Source: Delphinapterus leucas
Lineage: Eukaryota > Chordata > Mammalia > Artiodactyla > Monodontidae
Direction: 5' to 3'
Length of the DNA stretch: 64,000 nt
Assembly (NCBI RefSeq): GCF_002288925.2
Contig: NW_022098031.1
Span: forward strand, 12,285,309 to 12,349,308
The notes beneath the pieces are model-generated. The model searched no databases. It was given only the letters and a program-made list of their open reading frames with translations, and was not told the DNA's origin. Of this stretch, positions 1 to 11,322 are shown piece after piece. The position numbers and the translations under genes were made by a program. Positions within the stretch are counted from its first letter, which is position 1; the number at the start of each line of letters is the position of its first letter.

Positions 1-62
1 TACTAAAAACCTAAAATTATTATAAAATAAAATGTTAAAAAATGTAGCATACATAATAGCAT

Positions 63-185
63 GGATTCACTCAAAAGCTATTTATTAAGTGCTTGATATG
101 TGCCAGATATTCTTCTGTGTGCTAAGAATCCTGCAATGAATAAAACAGATATTATTCTTGCCCTGATAGAGCTTTCATTTTATTA
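63..185 (-). repeat. L2 LINE 3' end fragment
   Basis: Read on the plus strand, this matches the reverse complement of the L2 3' tail: a tattaagtgcttgatatgtg segment (the usual 'cacatagtaggcgctcaataaa' read backwards), then 'aatgaataaaacagat', then 'tgccctgatagagctt'. It is a diverged, non-coding mammalian fossil; its borders are approximate. Confidence 0.7.
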
Positions 186-391
186 CCAATTGATCTTTTT
201 TTAAAAAAAAGCTGTATTAGTAAGTATGTAATGTATACTGTAATATGCATTTTGCTTTTAAGGTTTAACTGGATGATAAATGTAAACATTTGGGTGAAGG
301 CACTGTTGTTTGAAAGAGAAAGTGTATAATTTGGACCAGAATATGGGGATTTGGAAACAGGTCTTGCAGAGATTACCTCGTTCCTTTAAAT

Positions 392-565
392 CAGTGGTTC
401 TTGAAGTGTGCTCCCAGGAACCAGCAGCATTAATGAGAACTTGTTAGAAAGGCAAAATTCTCAGGCTGAACCCCACTTTTGTTAAATTGGAAACTCTGGT
501 GATCGGGTTCAGCCATCTGTGTTTTAACAAGTCCTCTATGTGATTCTACTGCTCCAAATCCCAGT
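392..565 (+). mobile_element. MER5A-type hAT-Charlie non-autonomous DNA transposon
   Basis: It begins with cagtggttcttgaagtgtg and carries the diagnostic internal blocks 'gagaacttgttagaaa', 'aaactctggtgat' and 'ctgtgttttaacaagtcctc'. The consensus right terminus (tttgagaaccactg) is decayed or missing. An open frame on the minus strand across this region is fortuitous. Confidence 0.85.
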
Positions 566-689
566 ATCCTTAGCTGTAAAATGCAAAGAATAATACTACA
601 GGCCTCTGATGGTTTTACGTATGAGTGTGCAATGCAAACCAATTTAGCAATTGCCTGGCATATTGTAAGTGGTTCAGTAAAAGTACCAA

Positions 690-1090
690 TAAGAGCCACA
701 TACTGCCACCTCTTCCCTCGGATATCTCCACGGCTAACTCCCCTACTGCCTTTGGGACTTTGCTTGAATGGCACTTGATCAAGAAGGCCTTCTTCGACTG
801 CCCTCTTTATAATTGCAACATGCCTCTCCCTCTTGCCCCGCTGTCTGGAACTCCCAGTCTCCTTTTCTTCCTGGTGTGTCCCCCCACCTCTCATAGCACT
901 TATCACCATCTCATAAATTATCTAACTTACACATTCGTTATGTACGTTCCTAAATGTCTGTCTCCCCCTGCTAGATTGTAACTCCTCAAGGGCAGGGGAT
1001 CTTTGTTGTCACTGATGGAGCCCAGGTGCTAAAATCAGTGCCTGACACATGGTAGGCACTTTAATATTTGTTTCCACAATGAATGATTGA
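690..1090 (+). repeat. L2 LINE 3' region
   Basis: This is a long, clear L2 3' segment in sense orientation. It contains 'aggccttcttcgactgccc', 'atagcacttatcaccatct', 'tgtctgtctccccctgctag', 'ctcctcaagggcagggg' and the tail 'cagtgcctgacacatggta' before 'atgaatga'. Both short open frames here read repeat sequence and are not genes. Confidence 0.9.
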
Positions 1091-1860
1091 TAAAATCGCT
1101 TTATGAAAGCAGGCTTCCAAGTGTTCTTCAAGTGCTTTAGGTGTTCTGAATGTTTGATTTGACTTGTGAAATGCTTCTATAATTAGGCTGTGCTTTGGGC
1201 ACTGGTTAATGGTCTCTGCACCCCAAAGCCATCTGGAGAGCTGCTGGGGATTGAGGCAGGGGTGGGCTTCCAGTCCAGTGAGCGGCCCCAGACATCCACC
1301 CTTCCTCAGGGCTCTAGTCCCAAGTGGCTGGATTCTCGAAGAAATTTCACTGGCAGAAGGACTGTGTAGCTAAGAGGGTTTGAAACTCACTTCTCTGTAC
1401 CGTTAAGCTGAAATGAGTTTGTTTTCCCAAATACTGCTGAAGTCTGCAGCCATTTTTTCTTGGTGAGAGTGGCAGTTAAGAGGTGCAGATTTGTTGCCGG
1501 CAGAAGGAACTGAGTAGAGATGTCATGAGGAAAGAATTAGGAGACAGAAGAGATGAGACAGAGGGGGGTTTAGATGGACCAGGCAGAAGCGCAGATTGCG
1601 GTGAATGAAGGAGGAGAGGTGATAAAGGCAAAAGCCCACGTGAGGAGAAGGCCTGGAAACCCAGTAAGAGAAATGTGGACTCTGTGCAGGGAATCAGCAG
1701 AGGATTCTGAGAGAGGTGTTGTGACAGCTGCAGACGAGATGGGTTTTGACAATATTTTTTTCACAGATTTGGGGATGGGAAAAATCTACTGAGCCAGAAA
1801 CCAGATTTTGAGTGTGAAGTTTTATTAGAGGATCCTCGTTATCTAGGTGGGACATGACAT
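1091..1860. other. Single-copy stretch without a recognised feature
   Basis: Mixed composition, with a purine-rich part around 1500-1630. Overlapping short open frames on both strands near 1570-1790 show no recognisable domain. I see no repeat family, RNA gene or promoter. Confidence 0.4.
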
Positions 1861-1990
1861 GCACATGTATGTGTGTGTGTGTGTTTGGGTGTACTTGTGT
1901 ATGGATGTGTGTGGATGTGTGTATTTGTGTATGTTTTTGTATGTGTTTGTGTGTGTGTATCGGTGTGTGTATATGTGTGTGTGTATGTGT
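1861..1990 (+). repeat. Interrupted (TG)n microsatellite
   Basis: About 130 bp of TG dinucleotides broken by TA, TT and GG substitutions. The longest pure stretches lie at 1869-1883 and 1972-1983. The open frames rich in His/Thr or Val/Cys on the two strands are translations of the dinucleotide repeat. Confidence 0.95.
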
Positions 1991-2241
1991 CACACTCTCT
2001 CTTTGGTCTGTCGTTTAGTAGCTAGTTCAGGATCACCCAGTGGTAACTCAGTTTTGTTTATTCTTATTCTGGCCTCTCTGTTTCCTTTTTACTTTTTTTT
2101 TTTTTTCTAATCTTTTATAGTACTGCCTCTTTAATCTGTCATTCTTGGGGAGAAAGAAGAGTCTTCCTAAGAAACCACTGATACCTGTGAGCACTGAGGC
2201 AGTGACAAAATCATGACCGTGCTTTAGTGATAGCACTTCTA

Positions 2242-2450
2242 TTTATTTATTTATTTTTGCGGTACGCGGTCCTCCCACTGCAGCGGCCTCTTCCGCCGCG
2301 GAGCACAGGCTCCGGACGCGCAGGCTCAGCGGCCATGGCTCACGGGCCCAGCCGCTCCGCGGCATGTGGGATCTTCCCGGACCGGGGCACGAACCCGTGT
2401 CCCCTGCATCGGCAGGCGGACTCTCAACCACTGCGCCACCAGGGAAGCCC
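2242..2450 (-). mobile_element. CHR-2-like tRNA-derived SINE
   Basis: The tRNA-like head is at the right end (reverse complement of ggcttccctggtggcgcagt) and the T-rich A-tail complement at the left. It is flanked by a perfect 13-bp target duplication, gatagcacttcta, at 2229-2241 and 2451-2463. The intact pol III box A (tggcgcagtgg) and a box-B-like ggttcgtgcc lie in the head. It is about 210 bp, near full length and young. It lies 60 bp from the next SINE in the same orientation. Confidence 0.97.
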
Positions 2451-2509
2451 GATAGCACTTCTAAAAGCCTTCTTCCTCTCTTGTTTTGCTGAGCAGAATT
2501 TGTTTTCTT

Positions 2510-2846
2510 TTTTTTAAATAAATTTATTTATTTTATTTATTTATTTTTGGCTGTGTTGGGTCTTCGTTGCTGCACGTGGGCTTTCTTTGGTTGCAGCGAG
2601 AGGGGGCTTATTCTTCACTGCGGTGCGTGGGCTTCTTGTTGCTGTAGCTTCTCTTGTTGCAGAGCATGGACTCTAGGTGAGCAGCCTCAGTAGTTGTGGC
2701 TCGCGGGCTCTAGAGCGCAGCCTCAGTAGTTTTGGCGCACGGGCTTAGTTGCTCCACGGCATGTGGGATCTTCCCAGACCAGGGATCGAATCCCTGTCCC
2801 CTACATTGGCAGCGGATTCTTAACCACTGCACCACCAGGGAAGCCC
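2510..2846 (-). mobile_element. Long CHR-type tRNA-derived SINE
   Basis: This is the longer SINE form (about 335 bp), with the body motif 'ggctgtgttgggtcttcgtt' and repeated 'cagtagttgtgg' units, ending in the tRNA head 'gcaccaccagggaagccc'. A perfect 15-bp target duplication, agaatttgttttctt, flanks it at 2495-2509 and 2847-2861. Confidence 0.97.
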
Positions 2847-2934
2847 AGAATTTGTTTTCTTGATGTCTCAGGCTAACCATTGTGAGCATTATGACTTATG
2901 CTAAGAACAAACAAACCCAAACTACCTCTCTGTT

Positions 2935-3065
2935 AGTTTTCTTGTTTAAAAATGGGAATAAGGACATTATTACCCAATTCGGAGAGTTGCTTCGAGATTC
3001 GAATGAGATAATCTTTATGGGGCTTCCTCACGGCCTGGCACAGTTCTGAGTCCTGAGTGAATGAC
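2935..3065 (+). repeat. MIR SINE, 3' half
   Basis: The order of motifs matches MIR: 'aaaaatgggaataa', 'attacccaattcgga', a 'gaatgagataat' block and then 'cctggcacag'. The tRNA-like 5' half is not visible. This is an ancient, diverged copy. Confidence 0.75.
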
Positions 3066-3099
3066 GGCTGCCAGTGTCACCGTCACCATCCTCCAGCCC

Positions 3100-3250
3100 C
3101 CGAGGCTGAGTTAGATAACTCCACCTACCTTCTTGTTCTTTCCCTCAGAGGCTTGGCTCACGTGGAGCATGTCTGTTTGTTCACACTGTGGTTTAACGTT
3201 CAACACATGGAAGACACTTGATAAATACTGACAAAACGAATCAATGAATA
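3100..3250 (+). repeat. L2 LINE 3' tail (diverged)
   Basis: The pattern 'tgtttgttcacactgtgg', then 'aacacatggaagacacttga', then 'taaatactgacaaaacgaa' and 'tcaatgaat' follows the L2 terminal consensus in sense orientation. Confidence 0.6.
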
Positions 3251-4084
3251 CATGGTTATTTTAGATATTTTTTAGATTAAAAGATATTCTCAAAAAATGT
3301 CATTTTCCATGTGTTGCAGGCTGAAAGATTTCTTTGGGGATGTGGTATACTTTCTGTGGTTGCAAATGTACCCCAGTATAACATTTTCTCTTCTGATTTG
3401 GGTTGCAGCTATGCTCAACCAACTTTGGAATTCAAACTTCTATGTGCCACAGAGTGGAGCTGTACAGAATATTTCTAAAAGTCCTCATGTAACTCTAATC
3501 ATAAACTTGAATCACTTTGCAAGGATGCGGTAACACAAATGAACTAAAAATAGCATATGTTTACTCATCAGAATCATGTTCCTTTCAGTCTTCCAGGGCC
3601 TGGATCATGTATGCAATTTATGAAATCATTCATCCAGCAGCAAATAGAGAACGTCTTTGAGGAGATGTCAAATCAGATTGAATTGTGGTCATGAGAGATG
3701 TTGAGTATATTGAGTCAGAGGAATTTGAACTCCATTGAGATGAAACATTATGCTTTGTATTGAAATGAAAAAGCAAATGTTTATCTGCCATTCGTATTTT
3801 GCTTTTAAGTCCCGTTTTACCATAGCAAAGAGCAAGAGGATGTGATCAATAATGGAAAAAAAAAGAATGGATTCTGGTGTTGCTGTTTATACTTCAGTTA
3901 TAAAAGGAGATTGTTGTTCACCCTTTTATTGGGTCGCATTAATAGGCCGTTGATAAATAATACTATATGTGATTTTCATTCGTAATCTCGAGCTTTGAAA
4001 CTCTCTACATTTATACAAGAGCAAGTCAGTGCTTTAAAATATAATCTTTCTTGATCACTAGGTTCTCTGATGCCCTCACTGTCC
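3251..4084. other. Single-copy stretch without a recognised feature
   Basis: AT-rich. A 78-codon open frame at 3297-3533 (+) has no recognisable domain, no convincing start context and no homologue I can name. I do not call it a gene. Confidence 0.4.
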
Positions 4085-4725
4085 AAGATCTAAAGGACTA
4101 TTTCAGCCTTCATCTTGTTGAATCTGTCATCAGCGTTCTACCCGATGGCCACTCCCTCCTTGAAACTGTCTCTTCCTTTGGCTTTGGCACATGATTTTCC
4201 TTGACACTTTTTTTTTTTTTTTGCGGTACGTGGGCCTCTCACTGTTGTGGCCTCTACCAGGCTCAGCGACCATGGCTCATGGGCCCAGCCGCTCCGCGGC
4301 ATGTGGGATCTTCCTGGACCGGGGCACGAACCCATATCCCCTGCATCGGCAGGTTGGACTCTCAACCACTGCCCCACCAGGGAAGCCCCAACACTTTCTG
4401 TGTGCTCCTTCTCTGCTCTGCCCAGCTGCTCATCCTCAAGGCTCAGTCAGCCTCAGTCTTCCTCTTTTCCCCTCCGTGCCCTCCCTTTCCCTCTCATCTC
4501 TTCTCACTTTACTCTAAATAATCTCATCTGTGACCCTATCTATCGTCAGTTACCTGCACTATGCTATTGATTCCAAAATCAAAATCTTCAGCCCATACCT
4601 TTCTTCTGCACACCAGACCTGCCTATCCAAACATTTACCCTTTGCCTCTAGGGCATGTCCGTGGCTCAGTGTAAAACCCTTTTCCATATCACCACTGCCC
4701 ACCCAGGTCTAGGTGAGAGACCTAG
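4085..4725 (+). repeat. L2 LINE ORF2 remnant, split by a SINE
   Basis: The part before 4208 matches L2 ORF2 ('ccactccctccttgaaact', 'cttcctttggcttt'). L2 ORF2 matches resume after 4389 with 'ctcttctcactttactcta', 'taatctcatctgtgaccct' and 'caaaatcttcagcccatac'. The reading frame is broken by stops and indels, so it is a reverse-transcriptase fossil. The later SINE lies inside it. Confidence 0.8.
4208..4389 (-). mobile_element. CHR-2-like SINE with internal deletion
   Basis: Head at right ('ccccaccagggaagcccc'), T-run at left. Compared with the other short copies in this window, about 27 bp are missing between 'cctctaccaggctcagcg' and its expected neighbours; the usual 'ttgcggagcacaggctccgg' block is absent. 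Target duplications are short and imperfect (gacacttt versus aacacttt). Confidence 0.93.
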
Positions 4726-4734
4726 GAAGTATCC

Positions 4735-4928
4735 TGACTTACATTCCCACCAATAGTGTAGGAGGGTTCCCTTTTCTCCACACCCTCTCTAGCATTTGTT
4801 ATTTGTAGACTTTTTAATAATGGCCATTCTGACTGGTGTGAGGTGGTACCGCATTGTAGTTTAGATTTGCATTTCTCTGATAATTAGTGATGTTGAGCGT
4901 CTTTTCATGTGCCTATTGGCCATTTGTA
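4735..4928 (-). repeat. L1 ORF2 C-terminal fragment
   Basis: Translated on the minus strand, it gives the familiar L1 ORF2 C-terminal text (…SLIIREMQI then stop, then TTMRYHLTPVRMAIIKKS). At least two in-frame stops are present, so it is inactive. Only about 190 bp survive. Confidence 0.9.
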
Positions 4929-5029
4929 AAAACATTATTATTACAAGATATATTATTATTTATATCATGATATTAACAATTGGTATCATTTCTGCAACCA
5001 GGTGAGGCTTCCTCATTATCTTTTTTTTT

Positions 5030-5215
5030 ATCACACTTCATAGTATTTAACAGGTATACCTTATTTGTGTGTTTATTTGATTAATATTTGCTTAGACTGT
5101 AGGTTCTGTGACAGCAGTGATCACAACTCTTTTGTTCATCATTTTCCTCCCTGGGCTTGTCATGGGGCCTATATAAATGAGTCTTCATAAATGCAAGTTA
5201 CATGGTTGAATGAAA
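5030..5215 (+). repeat. L2 LINE 3' tail
   Basis: The order is 'cacacttcatagtatttaac', 'ttagactgtaggttctgtga', 'catcattttcctccctggg' and finally 'gttgaatgaa', which follows the L2 3' untranslated consensus in sense orientation. Confidence 0.75.
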
Positions 5216-6960
5216 GCCAAAGACACTAAAATATTTGCAAATTGCTCTTCTAGATGTCAGATGTTGTCAGTCTTTAGTTTCAACATATTATCAGCAGTTT
5301 CTTTAGAAGCAGTTTCTTTCACCTTGCAGGATGAGCTCAGTGGCTGACCTACATACTGCCCACTGTCTCTGAGACGTAGACTAAATGACCATATATTCAT
5401 CCATATTCAATACTTCTTCTTAATGAATGTAATGCAATTAAATATCAGCGTGTTTATTTTTCCAGTATTTTGGGCCATGACCCAGTTTACCTTATGATTT
5501 ATATAGACACACACACACAACTGAAGTAAAACTTAAGAAACCAATATTTTCCATTGCTGCATGCAGTATATTCTATAAATTTCTATTCTGTTCTTGTTTG
5601 TTCTTTTCTATTTTATGCTATTCTATCTTATTTATTGATTAACATGGGTTAGAACTAACAATTGATTTCTCAGTTAGAAAAAGGTTTTTTTTTAAGAAAA
5701 TATTTTATTTTTGAAGCTGTGGCTTTTCATAGATATAAATGTGAAAATCAAGTAATAATTGATTAAGATTAGATATACATTTTATTTCTAAGTCAATAAA
5801 ATTATTTTGATTAAAGAAAGGAAAATGTTTTTGAGGGTCTAGGACACAATCTCATTGAAAGTATATTAACTCTCTGTAGGAGAGTTAATATATCAAAATT
5901 GTTTTCCAGCTAGCGCTTTGAAATATTAGTTTTGAGAACTATTAGCTGTTTTGGAATTCCCTTTTTTTGTACCTAAAACTATGTAGTACAATATGGACAT
6001 TAAATTTGGTTTTGAATCCATCCATCAGAAGGACCAGAAATGTTTTGACTGTTTTGATGAAGATTTGGGTGGAGAAAGACAAACACGAGAGAAGGAAAAT
6101 TTAAAGGAGATAGAAACTCTTGTCTGTTTAGTTTATGATGTTGGATTTGTGCAGACAGTTTTTGAGAAGTAAAGCTTAAAACACCAGGTTGGTGGGATGC
6201 CACAGCCAATCAGAGAAGTGAGGGTGATTAACGTTAATGCACTTTCCTGTCTACTTCACTGTGACCATTAGCTACTGGGCCCACGGAGGCCCATTTTAGC
6301 CATAGATTTGCGCTCACATCACGTACGTAGGCTCTTTCTGAGTTGATTGTACATAGACCTCTCATTTGACTTTTAGTTGCTCAGAGTAAAACTGGAGGAA
6401 AATGGCTTTATGATTCTTTCCCCCAGTCAGAAGGATATTCTACTCGTCTTTTTGTTTTCTTTTTTCTTCATAGAAAAGTCTCGAGAATTTTTCTGTAGGA
6501 ACTGGTGCAACTAGGTTAATATACATACTTTTTTCCTAACAGCTTTTTTATAATCAATAATTGAAAATATGGTCTAGGGTGCTTGTAATTATGTCTTCAA
6601 ATCTGTTCCTAAAGAGTCAAAACCCCCATGCAAAACATTTCCAACAAAATTTAAGCAATTGCTTTTTGAGTAGTTTAAGCTAGTTTAGTTAGATTAATTT
6701 GGTTAAAAAAAAAAGGGAAATAATGCTGAATTAGAGGGACAGATCTTTTGCTCTTAATTTTCTCTCCCTTTCAGGTCAGCTATGTGCTTCTAGTTTATGC
6801 TTTTAGCTGCAACACATCTTTAGTAATTTATGAGAGATTCCCTAACATTGGCTAAAAATAGAAGTGAAAATAGATGTACATAAAGTGAAATTCTACAGTT
6901 CTAACTTTCTGTGGTAGGAAGTGAGGAATTTGTCCTTGATGCAAATTGAAGGAAAGATAG
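5216..6960. other. Long AT-rich single-copy stretch
   Basis: No repeat family, gene or RNA is recognised. There is a short CA run near 5508-5519 and T-rich runs near 5680-5710 and 6450-6470. The block from about 6230 to 6330 has less biased composition than its surroundings, but I see no exon signal. Confidence 0.4.
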
Positions 6961-6964
6961 AACT

Positions 6965-7290
6965 TGTATCAGTATCTTTCCTTTCTCTCCCTTTCTCCTC
7001 TTACATTTACGGATACATCCTCCACCCTCGGAAACCCAGCTCAGACAAAACCTCCGTTTGAAGCCACCTTCGTATCTCTAGGAAGTGAGTCTCTCCTTAC
7101 CTGGTGTTCCCAGTGTACAGTATTTGTTCATTATTCGTCTGTTTTACAGTAGTTTATCTAGTCATATGTCTGCCTCTCCCCCTGGACTATATGCTTCTTT
7201 AGGACAGGTACCATCACTTATTCATCTTAGGCACCCTTTTGTATGACACTGTCCTTAAGACAGTATCTGCCCAGTAAGATTTGATGGTTC
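6965..7290 (+). repeat. L2 LINE 3' region
   Basis: It has the L2 signature 'gtctgcctctccccctggac', 'tatgcttctttaggacaggt', then 'cagtatctgcccagtaagat'. Upstream pyrimidine-rich sequence fits the L2 3' coding/UTR junction. The short open frame at 6964-7152 lies within it. Confidence 0.75.
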
Positions 7291-8907
7291 AACACCAAAT
7301 TTCCATGTCACGAGTTCTTAAGCATAGTCATGCCCTACATCATTTAGCTAAATGAAGTAGAGAAGAAGGAAGAGAAGAAAGAACAAATAGGTATCTAAAA
7401 AACTCAGTGTCAGAGAAACTGACTAAATACTATTTAAGGACAGATCTAAAAGTCCACCCTCCCCCGGAAGGATATATAATGGCAATATAAAGTATTAAAA
7501 TATTTCTAATATCTGAGAAACATCAATTTTATAAACCAATCTTTTAACATATTGCAAATAACTATCATTAATCCACTCTACATGCTCATCCGTTGCTCCA
7601 CTTAGGTTTTCCATTTTCATGAAAAACCACCTCGTGATGCTAGTTAGCCCCTCTCTTCCTCCTTCCCCAATTAACCAAGTGGAGATTTCAAGGTGTAACC
7701 CATGCAAAATTTATCTGTGACTAAAAGGACACATCTGTTATTTAAAAACTAAATAAATAAAAAATAAACTGATGTATTTAATTCTCATGACAGCTGAATT
7801 TCTAGCAACTCTAAGAACAGGTTGGCAAGAATAAAAAATGGGCCTTCTCCGTCCAAAAACACACATTGAATGTAAATCTTTAAACCCTGGCCTTGAGAAT
7901 AAGCACATCATCTGATTTTTAGTTTTAAGCTTTTTTTGCTACGATGAGAGGGGCTTGTATATCATGATGTGATCTGACACTCTGAGGTGAACCCACTTTA
8001 TAAAGGGGTTTTACTGGCCATTCTTATATAAACAATGAGGTCCTGAATGACAGAGGAGGCAGGAAAGAAAATAGTGTAGGAGGAGCTCCCTTTCTACACT
8101 GAACTATGAAGGTGGCTCTTTAATTTCAGCCACAGATGTTGCTTACAGAGCCTGTCACTGTGTTGTATGGTTTTATGTCTTATACTTGGTTATCGATTAG
8201 GTTGGTAAATTTAAGGAGTCCTGCAGAAACGGCCTGTCTCAGGAGAAGTCTCACTGGTAAGAAGATGCTGAGTAGCTGATGCTGAACAGTGGCTAAAATT
8301 TTGGTTGCGATTCTTGTTCACAATGCCTTGTCAGTGATGTCGTGGGAGGAGCCGTCAAATGAGAGCATCAACCCTTTCTATGCCAGAAGTCACCCATCTG
8401 TCACCTGCTCAGAAGAGTACAAAAATTATTGTCACATCTACAGGCTACACACATGAAGCATCATGTACCGTGTCAGCTCTTTTAAGCTCCTCCAAAATTC
8501 TCATTCTTTACATGTTCTCCCCTGCCAGCATTCAGGAGTAATCAGTAACAATTATGGTGATTAAGGGGAAACTATGGCGATGGAAACAGAGAATCATCTT
8601 CTAAACGGTTTCACATTTATAATGTAAGGCTTGAGCATATCCTTATGGCTGCTGTGATGACAGGGGTCTGGGAGGGGTGATTAATATGCAGACCACACCA
8701 GCCCACTATCAGTAGATCTTACCGGAAATAGACTAGAATCTGTGGGAATATCAAGATTCATCACGATGTGTGGGCTGAAAGGGGACAGGTGAAACTATTT
8801 GTTTGCTACCTACACCTAGAGGAGAAAGCTCTAGCCATTATGTTCCTAAAAGCACTCTGAAGCACTTCTGCCCTTCTCAGGTGTGGGGATGAGAACTTAT
8901 GTTAAAG
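7291..8907. other. Single-copy stretch without a recognised feature
   Basis: AT-rich with purine-rich patches (7355-7390, 8040-8075). The short open frames at 7495-7707 (-) and 8359-8541 (+) have no recognisable domain. No repeat family was identified with confidence. Confidence 0.4.
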
Positions 8908-9071
8908 CAGGGATTTTTAAAGGGACAGTATTAGCAAAGCCCAGAACATGTTTGAAATGCGAATTTCCAAACCGTCTGAAACCAAAACTCTGGAGATGAG
9001 GCACAGCAGTCTGTGTTTTGCCAAGCCTTCTAGTTGATTCTGATACATGTTCAAGTTTGAGAAGAACTGTA
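8908..9071 (+). mobile_element. MER5A-type hAT-Charlie element, second copy
   Basis: The diagnostic order is present: 'aacatgtttgaaatgcgaat', 'aaactctggagatgaggc', 'ctgtgttttgccaagccttc', 'gttgattctgatacatgttc', ending with 'aagtttgagaagaactgt'. This copy keeps the right terminus that the copy near position 500 lacks. Both minus-strand open frames over it are shadows. Confidence 0.85.
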
Positions 9072-9829
9072 GTAAAGTATCTAATGAATAATATACTCTT
9101 AATGTCACTTTTGGAAGTCATGGTAATAAACTTTAGGCTAGCTCTTATTTAGAGTTGATGTCCATCATTTAGGGCATATATTTGAAGATACTTATAGTGG
9201 GAAAATGTCATCATTTAAAACCAGAGCACTACCTAAGAATTGTCAATTACTTTTAAGGAAAGACTGTAATCTCAGGCTCTCTACTGGGTTTGCATTATTC
9301 AAAACTGGACCCGGAATTGAGTTTATGAGTGTGGAGAGAATTGAATTGCTCTAAATAATAAAGGGAGATTATGTAGAATTTTCTTGGACCAGGTGGGAAG
9401 TAGAAGGAGAGAGAAGAGCAAGCAAAGAGTGGGGAATCTAGATAGAATGGCCCTATGAGAAGTCTTGGAGGGGGAGAAGTAGAAAGATCTTTTAGGAAAA
9501 GGTTAGATTGTTGACCAGGCAGTGCTGTGTTGTAACCCCTTCCCATGACCCACCAGCTTTCTCTAAATGTTCTCCTAAGTGCAAGAGCTGTGAATAATTG
9601 CCCAGCAGGAAGCAGGGTGGGCTCTTGGGGGGTTCCATGTTTGGGTCTGTGCTAAGGTTGAGGAAAAGAGTAGCTGCAGGGTATCAAGCAATGAATGAGA
9701 ATTCTGCAGAAGTGGAAAATCAGAGCCAGAGCACAGAAGCCTGCAAAGCTTGCTAAAATATGGAGGAGTACATTGGATCACTTATAGAATAGTCAGAAAT
9801 AATCTGATGGATTAATTGGATGAATGTGT
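9072..9829. other. Single-copy stretch without a recognised feature
   Basis: Purine-rich around 9390-9500. Two short minus-strand open frames (9295-9546 and 9575-9781) have no recognisable content. Confidence 0.4.
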
Positions 9830-9844
9830 GAGCCGAACGTTTTT

Positions 9845-10179
9845 ATTTTTTTTTTTTTGGCTGCGTTGGGTCTTCGTTGCTGTGCGCCAGCTTTCTCTAG
9901 TTGCGGCAAGCAGGGGCTACTCTTCGTTGCGGTGCGTGGGCTTCTCATTGCAGTGGCCTCTCCTGTTGCAGAGCACGGGCTCTAGGCGCAGGGGCTTCAG
10001 TAGTTGTGGCGCATGGGCTCAGTAGTTGTGGCTCGCAGGCTCTAGAGCACAGGCTCAGTAGTTGTGGCGCATGGGCTAGTGGCTCTGCGGCATGTGGCAT
10101 CTTCCCGGACCAGGGCTCGAACCCATGTCCCCTGCATTGGCAGGCGAATTCTTATCCACTGTGCCACCAGGGAAGTCCC
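9845..10179 (-). mobile_element. Long CHR-type tRNA-derived SINE
   Basis: The body runs from 'ggctgcgttgggtcttcgtt' through three 'cagtagttgtggc' units to 'gtgccaccagggaagtccc'. The target duplication gagccgaacgtttt (9830-9843) reappears as gagccaaacgtttt at 10180-10193, one mismatch. The plus-strand open frames 9816-10025 and 9901-10257 are readings of the SINE. Confidence 0.97.
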
Positions 10180-10194
10180 GAGCCAAACGTTTTT

Positions 10195-11254
10195 GAATTT
10201 TACAGGGTGTGGTGGTCAAAGATGACATTTGGGCTCCATTTTTATCGCAACAGTTAGATGAAAGTTTTTGTAGCGAGTCTTGTTATCCCGTGAAAGAGAA
10301 TGGCAATTCCATGTTAAAAACGTCTTGCATATTTTGACTTTTAAACTGTTGATGGGGAAAGAGTACAAAATGGCTCAGTGGTGGATTTTGGTGTGACATC
10401 GTGGGCCCTGCAGTGCTGGAGAAAGCAGTTGACCTTTCCCTTTCTGACCCTCTGTGTTACTGTCCTGTCTTTTGCCCCCTCTCCCATCAGCTCCTCAGAC
10501 CACACAGAAGACTTTCTCACACAGCTCAGAGTTCTCCAACTGCACGCTGACTCTCAGAACCATGCTCCTCCTTTTTTCTTCATTGCTCACAATGAATAGG
10601 CTGGCCTCTCTTCAACAAAGTGGCCCATCAAAAATGTACTCTTGTGACTCGAATGAATCAGTACTCCACTTAATGTGAATTTCCAGCCTGTATTGCACAT
10701 TTACTTAAAAGGACATAGCCGTTTACATGGGAAAGATAGACTTTTTATAGTAGCCTTGGGGTCAAGCTCTCTGTCATGCTTCACGTTTATAAAGGAGGAA
10801 ACCAAGTTGCCCACAGTTCACGCAGTCATCTCACGTGAGGACCTTAGAGATCGTATTGCCTAACCTCTTCCTCTAACAGATCGAAAGCCTGAAGGGTTGG
10901 GGTAAATGAGTTGCCTCAGCTAAAGAGTGAGTGCCTTTCACAGCACAAAAGCCTCTCAGGGTCCTTTCTGTCAACAATGTAGAGAAAGGCATCAGATGGC
11001 CCTGCCACTGGCAGTCGGCTTGGAAGAATCTATAGTACTGTATAACATTAACCCCTGCAAAGCCTGGGAGTTGGAATTATTGATCATCTCAGGGAATCAG
11101 AGAAATATTAGTGATGATAGTTTTTTAACAATATCGGTTTTTTCTTCCAGATTACCTGGGTCAAAGTGAATCTTTTAAAAATACTGAACCTATGAGGATA
11201 TTAGATAGGACCCAACTTCCTGCTTCAAATGGATACAAAGGGGACTTAAAGACT
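10195..11254. other. Mostly single-copy stretch with a weak MIR-like patch
   Basis: Around 10785-10835 the order 'tataaaggaggaaaccaag', 'ttgcccacagttcacgcag' resembles a MIR read on the minus strand, but the match is short. The overlapping open frames at 10378-10678 and 10675-10863 have no recognisable domain. Confidence 0.35.
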
Positions 11255-11283
11255 AATATATATATTATATATATATAAATGTT

Positions 11284-11317
<34 letters not shown>

Positions 11318-11322
11318 ATTAA
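11255..11322. repeat. (TA)n microsatellite
   Basis: About 68 bp of nearly pure TA dinucleotides interrupted by 'aaatgtta' and 'taata'. The block is largely self-complementary and could extrude as a cruciform. Length is likely to vary between individuals. Confidence 0.95.

Noticed and set aside
1694..2110. His/Thr-rich and Val/Cys-rich open frames
   Set aside because: They translate the TG/CA microsatellite.
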